A stretch of DNA of 64,000 nucleotides from Candidatus Altimarinota bacterium. Its GTDB lineage: Bacteria; Cyanobacteriota; Cyanobacteriia; Cyanobacteriales; Microcystaceae. The notes under the pieces were generated by a model that saw only the letters and a program-made list of their open reading frames with translations, had not been told where the DNA came from and made no database searches. The stretch covers positions 1 through 64,000 of the forward strand of contig JAAUUT010000006.1 in assembly GCA_012031035.1 (NCBI GenBank), given 5' to 3'. Numbering within the stretch: the first letter of the stretch is position 1; every line of letters starts with the position of its first letter. This document shows, piece after piece, positions 49,897 to 59,334 of the stretch. A program made the position numbers and the translations under genes.

Positions 49897-50436
49897 ATGA
49901 CTGCAAAAACAGAAATTACCTCTCTCAAAAATTTAGAATATCTTCCTTACTTAGATGATAGTGGTAGCATAATTGAAGATTTACAAGGACAAATTGGGGT
50001 ATATGCTATCTTCAATTCCGAAAAAGTTCTGCAATTCGTTGGTTATTCTCGCGATGTTTATTTAAGTCTCAAACAACATTTAGTGCGACAACCCCAACAT
50101 TGTTATTGGATTAAAGTTCAAACGATCGCGCGTCCAAGCCGAACTATCTTAGAAGAAATACGTCAAAATTGGCTCGAAGAAAATGGCGTGACTCCATTAG
50201 GGAATAGTAGCGACGAAGCGAAATGGAATAGTGCGATCGATGCAAAGCTAGCAATGAGTGAGGCAGAAAAAGCAGAATACGAAAAAGGGATGGAATTAGA
50301 GAAAATAAAATTACTTAAAAAAGTAGCGAGACGAGTCGAAGAAGAAGTTCAAGAACAACTCAAAAATCGTGGCGTACAAATGGAACTTCGCTTTAATCCT
50401 AAATTAAAAGAACAAGGATTATTAGATCTTAAATAA
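49897..50436 (+). CDS. GIY-YIG-like domain protein, degenerate
   Basis: A 179-residue protein whose first 90 residues follow the GIY-YIG fold: GVYAIFNSEKVLQFVGYSRDV, then LKQHLVRQP. The first motif is GVY and the second FVG instead of YIG. The catalytic Arg expected in the following helix is not evident (VYLSLKQHL), though a Glu later (EEIRQNWLEEN) could be the metal-binding one. The C-terminal half is a charged coiled coil (MELEKIKLLKKVARRVEEE) ending in MELRFNPKLKEQGLLDLK. It may bind DNA without cutting. No mobile element or restriction gene is adjacent. Confidence 0.7.
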   Translation: MTAKTEITSLKNLEYLPYLDDSGSIIEDLQGQIGVYAIFNSEKVLQFVGYSRDVYLSLKQHLVRQPQHCYWIKVQTIARPSRTILEEIRQNWLEENGVTPLGNSSDEAKWNSAIDAKLAMSEAEKAEYEKGMELEKIKLLKKVARRVEEEVQEQLKNRGVQMELRFNPKLKEQGLLDLK

Positions 50437-50885
50437 TGGGTTAAATTGCAATTTATTAAAAAAAATTACAATTCTGAAGATGCGATCGCGTTTAACAATT
50501 ATCAGCGATCGGTAGGGGCGTTGGCGTATCGCTCCTGAAAGGAGTACCACTATTAGTCCCTACGCTTATCAGTTCAGATATCTAATTATTTATTCAAATT
50601 CTAAGGTTTAAATTCTGAAGTTTATGAACAATTGAAGAAGTTAATTACTAAGAATTATTGAAAAGATGTTTTTTTGCCGAAGGCGCTCCACTCAAAGCAA
50701 ATGCTTGTGATAGACTCAATGCTAAGTTTTTCAAGAAAAATTTAAGCAATTATTTGTCAAAACTTGGTTGGTTAATAGATTAGCAACGAATATATTCACT
50801 ATTTTATTGGCTAGCAAAATTCATTTGACACAGCAATACTTCATAGATCGAGTTTTACATTCAGATCGACTAGGAGAAGAATCTT
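50437..50885. other. Long spacer upstream of the allophycocyanin-like gene
   Basis: About 450 bases without a gene. It contains a HIP1 octamer near 50482 and palindromic repeat remnants (gcgttggcgtatcgctcctgaaaggag region near 50518-50565, and gccgaaggcgctcc near 50678). TTGACA at 50824-50829 may be a -35 element for the following gene; no strong -10 is seen at 17 bases. A good ribosome site (aggagaag, 50871-50878) precedes ATG 50886. Confidence 0.45.
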
Positions 50886-51395
50886 ATGCAAGACAAAATA
50901 ACAAGCGTGGTTAGTAACGTACATCTAGCAGGTTTAGCGCCAGATCGAGATGTCGTTGATTCGATAAAAGACTTCCTCGATACTGGTACGACACGAGTAA
51001 AAATAGCATCTATAATTAGTGCTAATGCGCCCGAAATTGTCAAAGAAGCAGCCAGTAGATTATTTCAAGAAAAACCCGAACTCGTTGTAGCAGGTGGCAA
51101 TGCCTACACGACTCGTCGCTATAACATGTACTTACGAGATATGGATTACTTCTTACGCTATTGTAGCTATGCAGTAGTTGCAGGTGATATTAGCGTGTTA
51201 GACGAGCGGTTGCTAGCTGGTTTGCGAGAAACATTTAACTCGCTAGGAATCCCACTAGGGCCTACGGCTCGAAGCATCCAACTCATGAAAGATTTACTCA
51301 AAGAAAAACTAGTAGCAGCGGGTATTACTAATACAACTCTTATAGATGAGTCATTTGACTACGTTGTCCGCCAGATAAGCGATACGAGCGTTTAA
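50886..51395 (+). CDS. Allophycocyanin beta-type (ApcF/ApcB-like) subunit without the usual bilin cysteine
   Basis: A 169-residue globin-like phycobiliprotein subunit. It matches the beta/beta-18 allophycocyanin pattern: GTTRVKIASIISANAPEIV, GGNAYTTRRYN with Asn72 in the usual methylated position, DYFLRYCSYAVVAGD, VLDERLLAGLRETFNSLG and IPLGPTARSIQLMKD. The bilin-binding Cys, expected in the segment RRYxxCLRD, is replaced: here it reads RRYNMYLRD, with Tyr82. The only nearby Cys is Cys93 in LRYCSY. The subunit therefore either binds no bilin, binds one non-covalently, or uses Cys93. The gene is solitary and has its own ribosome site and terminator, so it is probably expressed. Family is near certain; the role is open. 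Confidence 0.9.
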   Translation: MQDKITSVVSNVHLAGLAPDRDVVDSIKDFLDTGTTRVKIASIISANAPEIVKEAASRLFQEKPELVVAGGNAYTTRRYNMYLRDMDYFLRYCSYAVVAGDISVLDERLLAGLRETFNSLGIPLGPTARSIQLMKDLLKEKLVAAGITNTTLIDESFDYVVRQISDTSV

Positions 51396-51417
51396 AAAGT
51401 GACTTAATTTTCTGGTA

Positions 51418-51450
51418 AAGAGCTTGACAATTGTCAAGCTTTTTCTTTTA
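51418..51450 (+). terminator. Rho-independent terminator of the allophycocyanin-like gene
   Basis: A perfect palindromic stem (agcttgacaa/ttgtcaagct, 51421-51440) followed by a T-rich run (ttttcttt), 26 bases past the stop. Confidence 0.75.
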
Positions 51451-51603
51451 GGGCGATCGCGTCTTTAATTCTCTAAGTCGATCGCTCGATTCTTTCTCAT
51501 TTAGGGATTTTACATTAAATCTTTTGGAAAAATAGAATTTCTTAACCTTATCATTAACTTTTTCTGTTTCACTGTATGGGGCTGTTTAAATAAAATAAAT
51601 TAA

Positions 51604-52332
51604 ATGTCTTGGACAGATTTTGTTATCCGTTTGTTAGTTGCCTTCATTCTAGGTGCGGCAATCGGTGTAGAAAGACAGTGGCTAAAAACTAGATCGGTAC
51701 TCAAAACTAATGTCTTAGTATCTCTTGGTGCAGCCATGTTTGTCATGATGTCAGCAATGACTCCAGGCGATGCGAGTCCAACGCGAGTCGCCGCTCAGAT
51801 TGTTTCTGGAATCGGCTTTCTTGGGGGAGGCGTAATTTTGCGAGATGGAGCCAGCGTACATGGAATTAACACAGCAGCAACTTTATGGTGTGCGGCGGCA
51901 ATTGGTACGCTAGCAGGTGCGGGTTTTTTTTTGCAAGCTTACATTGGAGCTTTAGCCGTTGTCGGCGCTAATTTTGTTCTGCGACCGCTAGTTCCTATCT
52001 TTCAAAAAATTGAAAATACATTGGTTACACCCCCTCAAGCAAACATTAGCTATCGCTGTCGTTTAGTTTGTCAAGCTGAAGATGAAGCCAATGTGCGTCA
52101 TTTACTGTTGCAGTCGCTCCAAGAGAGAGAAATGACACTGACTGCGATTCATAGTAAAAATCTGGTCAATAGCGATCCCGATCTTTTAGGAATGGTAGCC
52201 ATCGATCTCGAAATCTCTTCAGGCGAGAATGCTAATAAATTAGAACCTATCGAGCAAGTGGTTAGTCTTCTCAAACAAAAAACAAAAGTCAGTCAGATTG
52301 GATGGCAGCTAATCGCGGAGGAACGAGAGTAA
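51604..52332 (+). CDS. MgtC/SapB family membrane protein
   Basis: An inner-membrane protein of the MgtC family, whose members modulate P-type and F-type ATPases or magnesium response. The 242 residues have about four or five N-terminal spans with the family marks LLVAFILGAAIGVERQWL, VSGIGFLGGGVILRDGASVHG, INTAATLWCAAAIGTLAGAG and VGANFVLRPLVPIF. A soluble C-terminal ACT-like domain follows (SYRCRLVCQAEDEANVRHLL, then AIDLEISSGENANK). No Mg riboswitch or partner Mg-transport ATPase is adjacent. The cellular role in cyanobacteria is not known to me. Confidence 0.9.
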   Translation: MSWTDFVIRLLVAFILGAAIGVERQWLKTRSVLKTNVLVSLGAAMFVMMSAMTPGDASPTRVAAQIVSGIGFLGGGVILRDGASVHGINTAATLWCAAAIGTLAGAGFFLQAYIGALAVVGANFVLRPLVPIFQKIENTLVTPPQANISYRCRLVCQAEDEANVRHLLLQSLQEREMTLTAIHSKNLVNSDPDLLGMVAIDLEISSGENANKLEPIEQVVSLLKQKTKVSQIGWQLIAEERE

Positions 52333-52768
52333 TGAGAAATTAAAAGACAGCACTTAAATATAATAAAAAAATTGCTGTAAGGCTTTGATTGACCGCTTTT
52401 ATGCAAATTAAATAGAGAATATTCTAAAAAATAAGTAAAATTACTCATAGACGACAGACCATTTTTATGCAAAATTTAAATTCTGGTAATCAAAAAGTTA
52501 AGAAAAGCAAGAAGAAATTTTCTCTCTTTCCTTTTTTTGGGGTGCCCGTAGGACATATGTTGCTTAAGCTAGCCATTGTGCAACCCATCAAGCTTAAGCG
52601 TTAAACAAAGTGACTGCCTCAGAGAGATAAGATTTCTCCGTGAAAAAATACGGTTCTTGGTTCCCTAACAATTATTTGTTAGTGAAGTTACCAGTGTTTT
52701 TGCGATCGCGCGATCGGGCTGACCTTTGGGCGATCGCAACCATTGTTACATAGGAGCGTAGGTTAACC
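52333..52768. other. Spacer with a short unassigned frame
   Basis: This 436-base region contains one 45-codon plus-strand frame (52467-52604, MQNLNSGNQKVKKSKKK then hydrophobic SLFPFFGVPVGHMLLKL). It ends in a stretch with two copies of gcttaagc about 30 bases apart. There are also HIP1-type sites near 52704-52715. No ribosome site is convincing for the frame, so it may be a decayed gene start or noise. Confidence 0.35.
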
Positions 52769-54181
52769 ATGTTAAGCAACAAAATTCAAATAGATAAGAA
52801 AAAAGCCATTCTTCTTGCCTACGTTAGTATTTTAAGTTCGTTAGGACTTTTTATTTTTTTCCTGAGTAACCAGGGTCAATCAAACACTGTCAAAAAATTG
52901 TTCGATTCATCTAATTTAGTTAGCAATAAAGCAATTCAAAACCGCATCAGTTTAGGCGATCGCATTCTAGTAACGGCAGATAACAGTCCAGACAAACAAG
53001 CAGCCGCAAAAGCATTTGCCAGTCGCGATTATGCAAAAGCAGCCGACTTATTTAATTCATCGCTTCAGATCAATCGCAACGATCCCGAAGCCTGGATCTA
53101 CATGAACAATTCTACAGCAGCCGTCAGAGGCGATACGATTATCATTGCCGCGATCGCGCCGGTGGGAAGCAATTTAAATGTTGCTAAAGAAATCTTGCGA
53201 GGTGTCGCTCAAGCGCAGCACGAAATTAACCAAAAAGGGGGAATTGGCGGAAAACTGGTTCAGGTCAAAATCGCCAACGACGAAAATAGCCCGGAAATTG
53301 CCAAACAAATAGCCAAAGAATTGGTCAGAAATAAAAAAATCATAGCCGTAATCGGGCATAACTCCAGCGATGCTTCGCTTGCGGCGGCTCCTATCTATCA
53401 AGAAGGCGAATTAGTCGCTATTTCTCCTACCAGCGTTGCCAGAGAACTTTCAGGAATTGGCAATTACATATTTCGCACGACTCCTAGCACTAGAAACATT
53501 GCTGAGACGCTAGCGCAGTATACTGTCAAGTCTGCTCACAAAACAAAAATCGCTATTTGTGCCGACTCCCAAGATAAAGCCAGTCTTTCTTTTAAAGAAG
53601 AATTTATGTGGTCTGCTATCGCTGCTGGCGGCCAAATAACCGCCACCGCTTGCGATTTCTCCGGTGCTGATTTTAATGCTACAGCAATTCCCTCGCAAGC
53701 AATTAGCGATGGAGCAGAAGCGGTTTTACTCGCTCCTTCAGTCAACAAAATTAATCAAGCGATCGATATCATACAGGCAGGTCAAAATCGACTTCCCGTG
53801 TTGGGCAGTCATACAATGTATACCTACGAAACGCTGCAACAGGGAAAAAACAAGGCTAATGGCTCGATCTTTGCAGTTCCAGCAACCAATCGCGATCGCG
53901 CTTTTATCGAAAATACGAAAAGATTCTGGGGTGGTGAGGGAAGCTGGCGCACGGCAACTTCTTACGATGCAACAGAAGTCGCGATCGCGGGGCTAAAATT
54001 GGGAGCAGAACGCGCAAATTTACAAAAAACGCTTTCTAACCCAGGATTTTCCTTCAAAGGCGCTACAGGACTCATTCGCTTTCTCCCCTCCGGCGATCGT
54101 CAAGGTTCCGCCGTTTTAGTTAAGATTCAGCCAGGGAAAAACTCTGGTACGGGTTATGATTTTGTCGCTTTGCATAAGTAA
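52769..54181 (+). CDS. ABC transporter substrate-binding protein with TPR-like N-terminus
   Basis: A type I periplasmic binding protein of the Leu/Ile/Val (LivJ/K, Peripla_BP_6) group, membrane-anchored. In 470 residues there is one N-terminal span (AILLAYVSILSSLGLFIFFL), a short tetratricopeptide-like unit (AAKAFASRDYAKAADLFNSS, then LQINRNDPEAWIYMNN) and the two-lobed domain beginning IIAAIAPVGSNLN with AQHEINQKGGIGGKLVQVKI and VIGHNSSDASLAAAP. The TPR unit joined to a binding domain is of a kind known from cyanobacteria, where it may sense rather than transport. No permease genes adjoin it. A ribosome site (aggagcg) precedes ATG 52769. Confidence 0.88.
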   Translation: MLSNKIQIDKKKAILLAYVSILSSLGLFIFFLSNQGQSNTVKKLFDSSNLVSNKAIQNRISLGDRILVTADNSPDKQAAAKAFASRDYAKAADLFNSSLQINRNDPEAWIYMNNSTAAVRGDTIIIAAIAPVGSNLNVAKEILRGVAQAQHEINQKGGIGGKLVQVKIANDENSPEIAKQIAKELVRNKKIIAVIGHNSSDASLAAAPIYQEGELVAISPTSVARELSGIGNYIFRTTPSTRNIAETLAQYTVKSAHKTKIAICADSQDKASLSFKEEFMWSAIAAGGQITATACDFSGADFNATAIPSQAISDGAEAVLLAPSVNKINQAIDIIQAGQNRLPVLGSHTMYTYETLQQGKNKANGSIFAVPATNRDRAFIENTKRFWGGEGSWRTATSYDATEVAIAGLKLGAERANLQKTLSNPGFSFKGATGLIRFLPSGDRQGSAVLVKIQPGKNSGTGYDFVALHK

Positions 54182-54211
54182 AGATTAGGGATCGGAGAAT
54201 GGCTTCGCCTA

Positions 54212-54255
54212 GGGAAAGGGGAAAAGTTCGATGAAAGTTTCCCCTTTTCCCCTTA
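54212..54255. terminator. Convergent terminator hairpin
   Basis: A purine-rich arm (agggaaaggggaaa) pairs with tttccccttttcccct across a 13-base loop, between two converging genes. The same design occurs at 6346. Confidence 0.5.
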
Positions 54256-54270
54256 AAAATCCCTTTCCCA

Positions 54271-55296
54271 CTACAAGATCGTCAACCATAAAGGAATAGT
54301 TAAGGGTAGCATTACCGTACTTAAGAAAATGCTACTAGCAGCAATAGTGCGATCGAGATTGTATTCTTCGGCTAGGATTGCATTGGCGAAAGCTGTAGGC
54401 ATTCCCGACATGATAGTTAATACTAAGCGAGCATCTCCTTGTATGCCAAGCAGAGTACAAGCTAATCCAGTTAAGCCGGGTAGAACGACGATTTTTAAAA
54501 CTGTCGGCGCGATCGCTCGATCTAAATTTTGAAAGCCTTGGAGTTGACTGAGTTGCATCCCAATTAGCACAAAGGCTGCTGGAACCACTAATAAGACAGA
54601 AATATTCAATCCGTTCTCAACAATAATAGGAAATTGAACATCTTGACTGTGCCAACCAATGACAAATGCCCAAAGTGCGGGGACGCAAAGTACATTTCTT
54701 AATGCCATCCACCATTCATCTTTGCGATTGGAAGAACTGAAGTGACTGGCTAAGATAGTACCAAGTCCATAACTACCGAGTATATTGTGAGTAAGTCCAT
54801 AGAGTACAATCCAACTCCAATAGGATTTACTAACCAAAGCAGGAACGACCGCCAGTCCTATAAAACCCGTGTTTCCCAGCATTGATGCCAAAATGAAACT
54901 ACCTTGGCGAGAACGGTATCGAGACATAAATTGTGGTAATAACTCAGTTATCCAAGGCAATTGGCGCTGTGTCTCCTTTGGCAATCGCGTCGCGTGGGCT
55001 TTGCCCAATTGCCCAGAAATGATAACCAGTTCATCTTCAAATCCTTCTTGCTCTCTGCGCCAACAGAGGACTGCTAATCCCCATCCTAAGAACAGGACTG
55101 CCACTGTTATCGCAGAAGGCAACCAAACAGTATTAGAAAAATCCGATTGATGTCCAAGTACGAAAATTTGTAGGGGTACGCCTATCCAATAAAGACTTTT
55201 CCCCAGTAGTTGAGGAAAAAATCGCGGCATAAAACGTAACCGAATTAAAAGCATCCCCAGCATAGTCCAGAGGATACTATTTACGATTATCCACAT
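54271..55296 (-). CDS. AEC (auxin efflux carrier) family transporter
   Basis: A membrane transporter with about ten spans, 341 residues. The family pattern is clear: the N-terminal LWTMLGMLLIRLRFMPRFFP, FILASMLGNTGFIGLAVVPAL with the conserved Asn-Thr-Gly kink, the paired C-terminal half (LKIVVLPGLTGLACTLLGIQ) and SGMPTAFANAILAEEYNLD near the end. A cytoplasmic loop of about 60 charged residues separates the halves. Substrates of bacterial members are organic acids or are unknown. The gene is monocistronic and converges on the binding-protein gene. Confidence 0.9.
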   Translation of the reverse strand: MWIIVNSILWTMLGMLLIRLRFMPRFFPQLLGKSLYWIGVPLQIFVLGHQSDFSNTVWLPSAITVAVLFLGWGLAVLCWRREQEGFEDELVIISGQLGKAHATRLPKETQRQLPWITELLPQFMSRYRSRQGSFILASMLGNTGFIGLAVVPALVSKSYWSWIVLYGLTHNILGSYGLGTILASHFSSSNRKDEWWMALRNVLCVPALWAFVIGWHSQDVQFPIIVENGLNISVLLVVPAAFVLIGMQLSQLQGFQNLDRAIAPTVLKIVVLPGLTGLACTLLGIQGDARLVLTIMSGMPTAFANAILAEEYNLDRTIAASSIFLSTVMLPLTIPLWLTIL

Positions 55297-55736
55297 TTTT
55301 TAGTTATTTAATTATTGTCCAAAAAAATTGCCGCAACCTTTAATATTTCTGCCTAGTTTTGTTGATAGTAAAAAAATATGATTTGCAGAAAGTCGCAGAA
55401 GCCAGACAAGGCTTGGCTTTTAAAGACCCTTGTTAATTAAAGGCTGACAAGGTAAAGATAACATTAAAGCAATATAAAACTTAGTTTAAAATCTAAATTA
55501 AAGTGCGAATAAGTCTAATTTCATAAATTAATAACCTAAGTTGTTGGTTACTATTGTAATTTTTTTAAATTTGATGGACTCAGTATTTTTGCCCAGATAA
55601 TGATTGTTTAGCGAGTTAAGAAATAAGCAATTTTACTGAAAAAAAAATCGAAGCCCCTACTCATTATCTGGTAACCGATCGAGGCTTTCCGCTCCAGACT
55701 CCCGCTACAATGAATAAGCATGAGTTCCGAGTTCCT
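55297..55736. promoter_or_regulatory. mnmG leader with mutually exclusive hairpins
   Basis: About 440 bases without a gene lie between two divergent genes. It contains a hairpin (aagcca/tggctt, 55399-55419) and, near mnmG, a long-range dyad of 11 perfect bases (ccagataatga 55593-55603 with tcattatctgg 55661-55671). The segment aagcc (55651-55655) inside its loop can instead pair with ggctt (55683-55687), which lies outside. That is the arrangement of a switching or attenuating leader. Confidence 0.4.
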
Positions 55737-57650
55737 ATGACTATCTTTTCCCCAGTAGAATTTCAAGATGCGTTTGATGTTATCGTCGTTGGTGCTGGAC
55801 ATTCAGGTTGCGAAGCTGCCCTTGCCTGTGCCCGTTTGGGTTGTCGTACCCTCATGTTGACACTCAACCTCGACAAAATCGCTTGGCAACCCTGCAATCC
55901 AGCCGTTGGCGGCCCGGCTAAATCGCAGCTAACCCACGAAGTCGATGCGCTAGGCGGAGAAATCGGCAAAATGGCCGATCGCACTTATTTGCAAAAGCGC
56001 GTCCTCAACTCCTCGCGAGGTCCTGCTGTCTGGGCATTACGCGCCCAAACTGATAAGCGGGAATATGCAGCAGTTATGAAAAATATTGTCGAAAATCAAG
56101 AAAATTTGCTTATTCGCGAAGGAATGGCAACCGATTTAGTCTTGGGGAAAAATGATGAAGTCATTGGCATACAAACCTACTTCGGTGCTTGTTTCCAAAC
56201 CAAAGCCGTTATTCTGACAACGGGAACTTTTTTAGGCGGTTTGATTTGGGTTGGCGGTAAATCGATGAGTGCAGGACGCGCGGGGGAATTTGCTGCTGTT
56301 GGCTTGACGGATACGTTAAATCGCCTCGGTTTTGAAACGGGAAGGCTAAAAACAGGGACTCCCGCACGAGTAGACAAGCGATCGGTTGACTATACTAAAT
56401 TAGATCCCCAACTTCCCGACGAGGAAGTAAGATGGTTTAGTTTCGATCCCGAAGTTTGGATAGAAAGAGAGCAAATGAATTGCTATCTGACTCGAACCAC
56501 AGCCGAAACTCACAAACTCATTCGGGATAATTTACACCTATCTCCTATTTATGGGGGATTTATCGATTCTAAAGGGCCTCGTTACTGTCCTTCGATTGAA
56601 GATAAAATCGTTCGCTTTGCCGATAAAGAAAGCCACCAAATTTTTATTGAACCCGAAGGACGAGATATTCCCGAACTCTATATTCAGGGATTTTCTACCG
56701 GATTGCCTGAAAATTTGCAACTAGCTATGTTACATACGCTTCCAGGATTGGAAAAGTGCGTCATGTTGCGTCCTGCTTATGCAGTGGAATACGATTATCT
56801 CCCCGCAACGCAGTGTTATCCAACGCTGATGACCAAGAAAATTGAAGGGTTGTTTTGTGCGGGACAAGTTAACGGAACCACGGGATATGAAGAAGCTGCT
56901 GCCCAGGGAATTGTGGCAGGAATCAATGCAGCTAGATTCGTTCGGGGTCAAGAAACGATTGTATTTCCCCGCGAAGATAGCTATCTTGGGACTCTCGTTG
57001 ACGATTTGTGTACGAAAGATCTGCGCGAACCTTACCGAATGTTGACTTCTCGATCTGAATATCGATTGGTTTTGCGTTCCGATAATGCTGACCAACGCCT
57101 TACGCCGCTAGGTCGAGAAATTGGCTTAATCGACGATCGCAGATGGGAAATGTTCCAGCGCAAACAGGCTAATATTGTCGCTGAAAAGGAACGGCTGTAC
57201 GAAACGCGCGTCAAAGAAAAAGAGGAAGTTGGCATCGCGATCGCAACGGCAACTAATCAAAAAATTAAAGGGTCGATTACCTTAGCCGATTTGTTGCGCC
57301 GTCCTGGTTTTCATTACGTCGATTTAGAACGTTATGGATTAGGAAATTTAGCCTGCGATCGCGCTGAAAAAGAAGGTGTCGAAATCGAGATTAAATACTC
57401 CGGCTATTTACAGCGCCAACAAAATCAAATCGAACAGATTATTCGTCATGCCAATCGCCAATTACCAGCCGAGCTTGATTATATGAAGATTGATACTTTG
57501 TCAATGGAAGCGAGAGAAAAATTAACAAAAGTAAAACCGTTAACAATCGGTCAAGCGTCGAGAATTGGGGGAGTTAATCCAGCCGATGTGAATGCTTTGC
57601 TGGTGTATTTAGAAACGCGATCGCTACAAAAGTCGGTACGCGGAGCGTAA
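55737..57650 (+). CDS. mnmG: tRNA uridine-5-carboxymethylaminomethyl modification enzyme MnmG
   Basis: MnmG (GidA), with MnmE, modifies U34 of several tRNAs, using FAD and NADH. Start ATG 55737 gives [29 protein letters not shown] with the FAD dinucleotide-binding fold right after it; ATG 55710 would add nine unneeded residues. From 55737 the length is 637 residues. Further signatures are [56 protein letters not shown], and the C-terminal MnmE-binding helical part with [19 protein letters not shown]. The leader may form alternative hairpins. The flippase gene begins 273 bases downstream. Confidence 0.95.
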   Translation: MTIFSPVEFQDAFDVIVVGAGHSGCEAALACARLGCRTLMLTLNLDKIAWQPCNPAVGGPAKSQLTHEVDALGGEIGKMADRTYLQKRVLNSSRGPAVWALRAQTDKREYAAVMKNIVENQENLLIREGMATDLVLGKNDEVIGIQTYFGACFQTKAVILTTGTFLGGLIWVGGKSMSAGRAGEFAAVGLTDTLNRLGFETGRLKTGTPARVDKRSVDYTKLDPQLPDEEVRWFSFDPEVWIEREQMNCYLTRTTAETHKLIRDNLHLSPIYGGFIDSKGPRYCPSIEDKIVRFADKESHQIFIEPEGRDIPELYIQGFSTGLPENLQLAMLHTLPGLEKCVMLRPAYAVEYDYLPATQCYPTLMTKKIEGLFCAGQVNGTTGYEEAAAQGIVAGINAARFVRGQETIVFPREDSYLGTLVDDLCTKDLREPYRMLTSRSEYRLVLRSDNADQRLTPLGREIGLIDDRRWEMFQRKQANIVAEKERLYETRVKEKEEVGIAIATATNQKIKGSITLADLLRRPGFHYVDLERYGLGNLACDRAEKEGVEIEIKYSGYLQRQQNQIEQIIRHANRQLPAELDYMKIDTLSMEAREKLTKVKPLTIGQASRIGGVNPADVNALLVYLETRSLQKSVRGA

Positions 57651-57923
57651 TAGCGCGCTCGCTTGGTTTAATCTCTAAATTGAGTTCGAGCTTGACAGAC
57701 GCACATCAGCAAAATATACTTTCTGCTGAATATAAAGAATCTAAAGTAATAATAAAAATTGCTGGTTGTGAGGATATCTAACTTTAATGTTGCCTAAACT
57801 GACTTCAATAAGTCAAAAGCTTAGCTATAGTATTAGCCTTGTCGATCTATTTAACGCGATCGCCGCGCGAGAGTTCTTATCGATTAAACTTCAATTCCCT
57901 CGAATGGCATTTGAAGGAGAACC

Positions 57924-59309
57924 TTGTTAAAAAGATTTCAGCAAATAGCAACAAAAATCCCCTTATACTACGAGCAATTCAAGAGAAAAGGGAATGCTGC
58001 TGTTTTAGCCCGTGGTGCGGTTAGTAGTTTCATTCTCAAAGTTTTGGGGATGGGGCTTGCTTTTGGCGTACAAGTTGTAGCGGCTCGCTGGTTAGGTGCG
58101 GAACGTTATGGAAACTATGTCTATGTAATAGCTTGGATGAATTTCCTAGTCTTGCTAGGGAAATTAGGATTTGATTCAACATCTGTAAGATTTATTGCCG
58201 CTTATTGCGGTCAGCAAGAATGGGGGTTGCTTCGAGGCTTTCTTAATTACAGCAGTCGGATTATTGTAGTCGCTTCTGTAGGTGCTGCTTTTTGTCTGGG
58301 CTTTGGAGCCTGGCTCTTCCGCTCTCAAATCAGTACAGAAGTCTTATATAGTTTCTGGATTGCCAGCGCCATGCTACCTGCAATGACAGCTTTAACAATT
58401 CAGGAAAGTAGATTACTCGCTTTACGAAAAGTGTGGCAGGCACAATTGCCACAAGTAATTTTACGTCCCTTATTTCTTCTCATTGGGTTAGCTTTACTAA
58501 CTATAGGGGTAAAACAATTAAATGAAAGTATTTTTATGGCACTGACTCTAGCTGCTACGGTTGGTAGTCTGGGAATCATTACTCTTTTTTTCAAAAAGTT
58601 AATGCCAAAAGAAATTAACCTAGCAAAAACTCAGTTTAATGCTAAAGAATGGCTGAGAATGTCACAAGCAATGGTACTAGTAAGCGGATTTACGCTTATT
58701 TTAGCCCAAAGCGATATCGTTATGATTGGCTCGTTAGTTGGCAGCAAAGAAACTGGGTTGTATACAGTAGCAGCTAAAATTGCTGGGTTGTTAATTTTTC
58801 CGCTAGTTGCAATTAACTCAATTCTTGCACCTCTTGTAGCCGATCTATATACTCAGCAAAATCGCCAAGAACTTCAGCGAATCGTCTCGCTAGGCCTACA
58901 GTGTGTATTTTTATCAACTCTGTCAATTACTATCGTATTAACTATCTGGGGAAAAACAATCTTGAGTTCTTTTGGGGCAGAATTTTTCTCTGGTTATCCC
59001 ATCCTTCTTATTTTGATAGTAGGTCAATTAATCAATGCAATGGCTGGCCCTGTCAGTTTACTTCTCAACATGACCGGATATCATAACGATGCAACTAAAG
59101 TATTAGCGGTTAGCGCGACTCTAAATATCATTCTTAATGCCATTTTAATTCCTAGTTACGGATCAGTAGGAGCATCAGTCGCAACGGTCATTTCAACGAC
59201 ATTATGGAATGTTGCAATGGCTTTTATCGTTTGGCATCGGATTAAGATAGTTGCAGTAGCGACCCCTAGTTTTTTCTTAAATAAACTAATAAATTTTAAA
59301 AATAAATAA
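57924..59309 (+). CDS. Polysaccharide flippase (Wzx/MATE-like)
   Basis: A 461-residue membrane protein with 12 or more spans, of the oligosaccharide flippase family that carries lipid-linked glycans across the membrane. Typical features are the early RGAVSSFILKVLGMGLAFGVQ and AARWLGAERYGNYVYVIAW, then SDIVMIGSLVGSKETGLYTVAAKIAG and a conserved late SVGASVATVISTTLWN. The start is TTG 57924, with a good ribosome site (aaggaga) five bases before it; no in-frame ATG precedes it. It opens a same-strand run of sulfotransferase, methyltransferase and glycosyltransferase genes, so it probably exports the sugar those enzymes build. Confidence 0.92.
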   Translation: MLKRFQQIATKIPLYYEQFKRKGNAAVLARGAVSSFILKVLGMGLAFGVQVVAARWLGAERYGNYVYVIAWMNFLVLLGKLGFDSTSVRFIAAYCGQQEWGLLRGFLNYSSRIIVVASVGAAFCLGFGAWLFRSQISTEVLYSFWIASAMLPAMTALTIQESRLLALRKVWQAQLPQVILRPLFLLIGLALLTIGVKQLNESIFMALTLAATVGSLGIITLFFKKLMPKEINLAKTQFNAKEWLRMSQAMVLVSGFTLILAQSDIVMIGSLVGSKETGLYTVAAKIAGLLIFPLVAINSILAPLVADLYTQQNRQELQRIVSLGLQCVFLSTLSITIVLTIWGKTILSSFGAEFFSGYPILLILIVGQLINAMAGPVSLLLNMTGYHNDATKVLAVSATLNIILNAILIPSYGSVGASVATVISTTLWNVAMAFIVWHRIKIVAVATPSFFLNKLINFKNK

Positions 59310-59334
59310 ACCTTGAAACTATTTATTTAATTTT

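Noticed and set aside
50886-51395. Reading the gene as an ordinary apcF
   Set aside because: The bilin cysteine position is tyrosine, so a standard apcF call would hide the main feature.
57839-58024. 61-codon ORF before the flippase
   Set aside because: It overlaps the flippase start in another frame, while the TTG start at 57924 has a good ribosome site and a conserved product.
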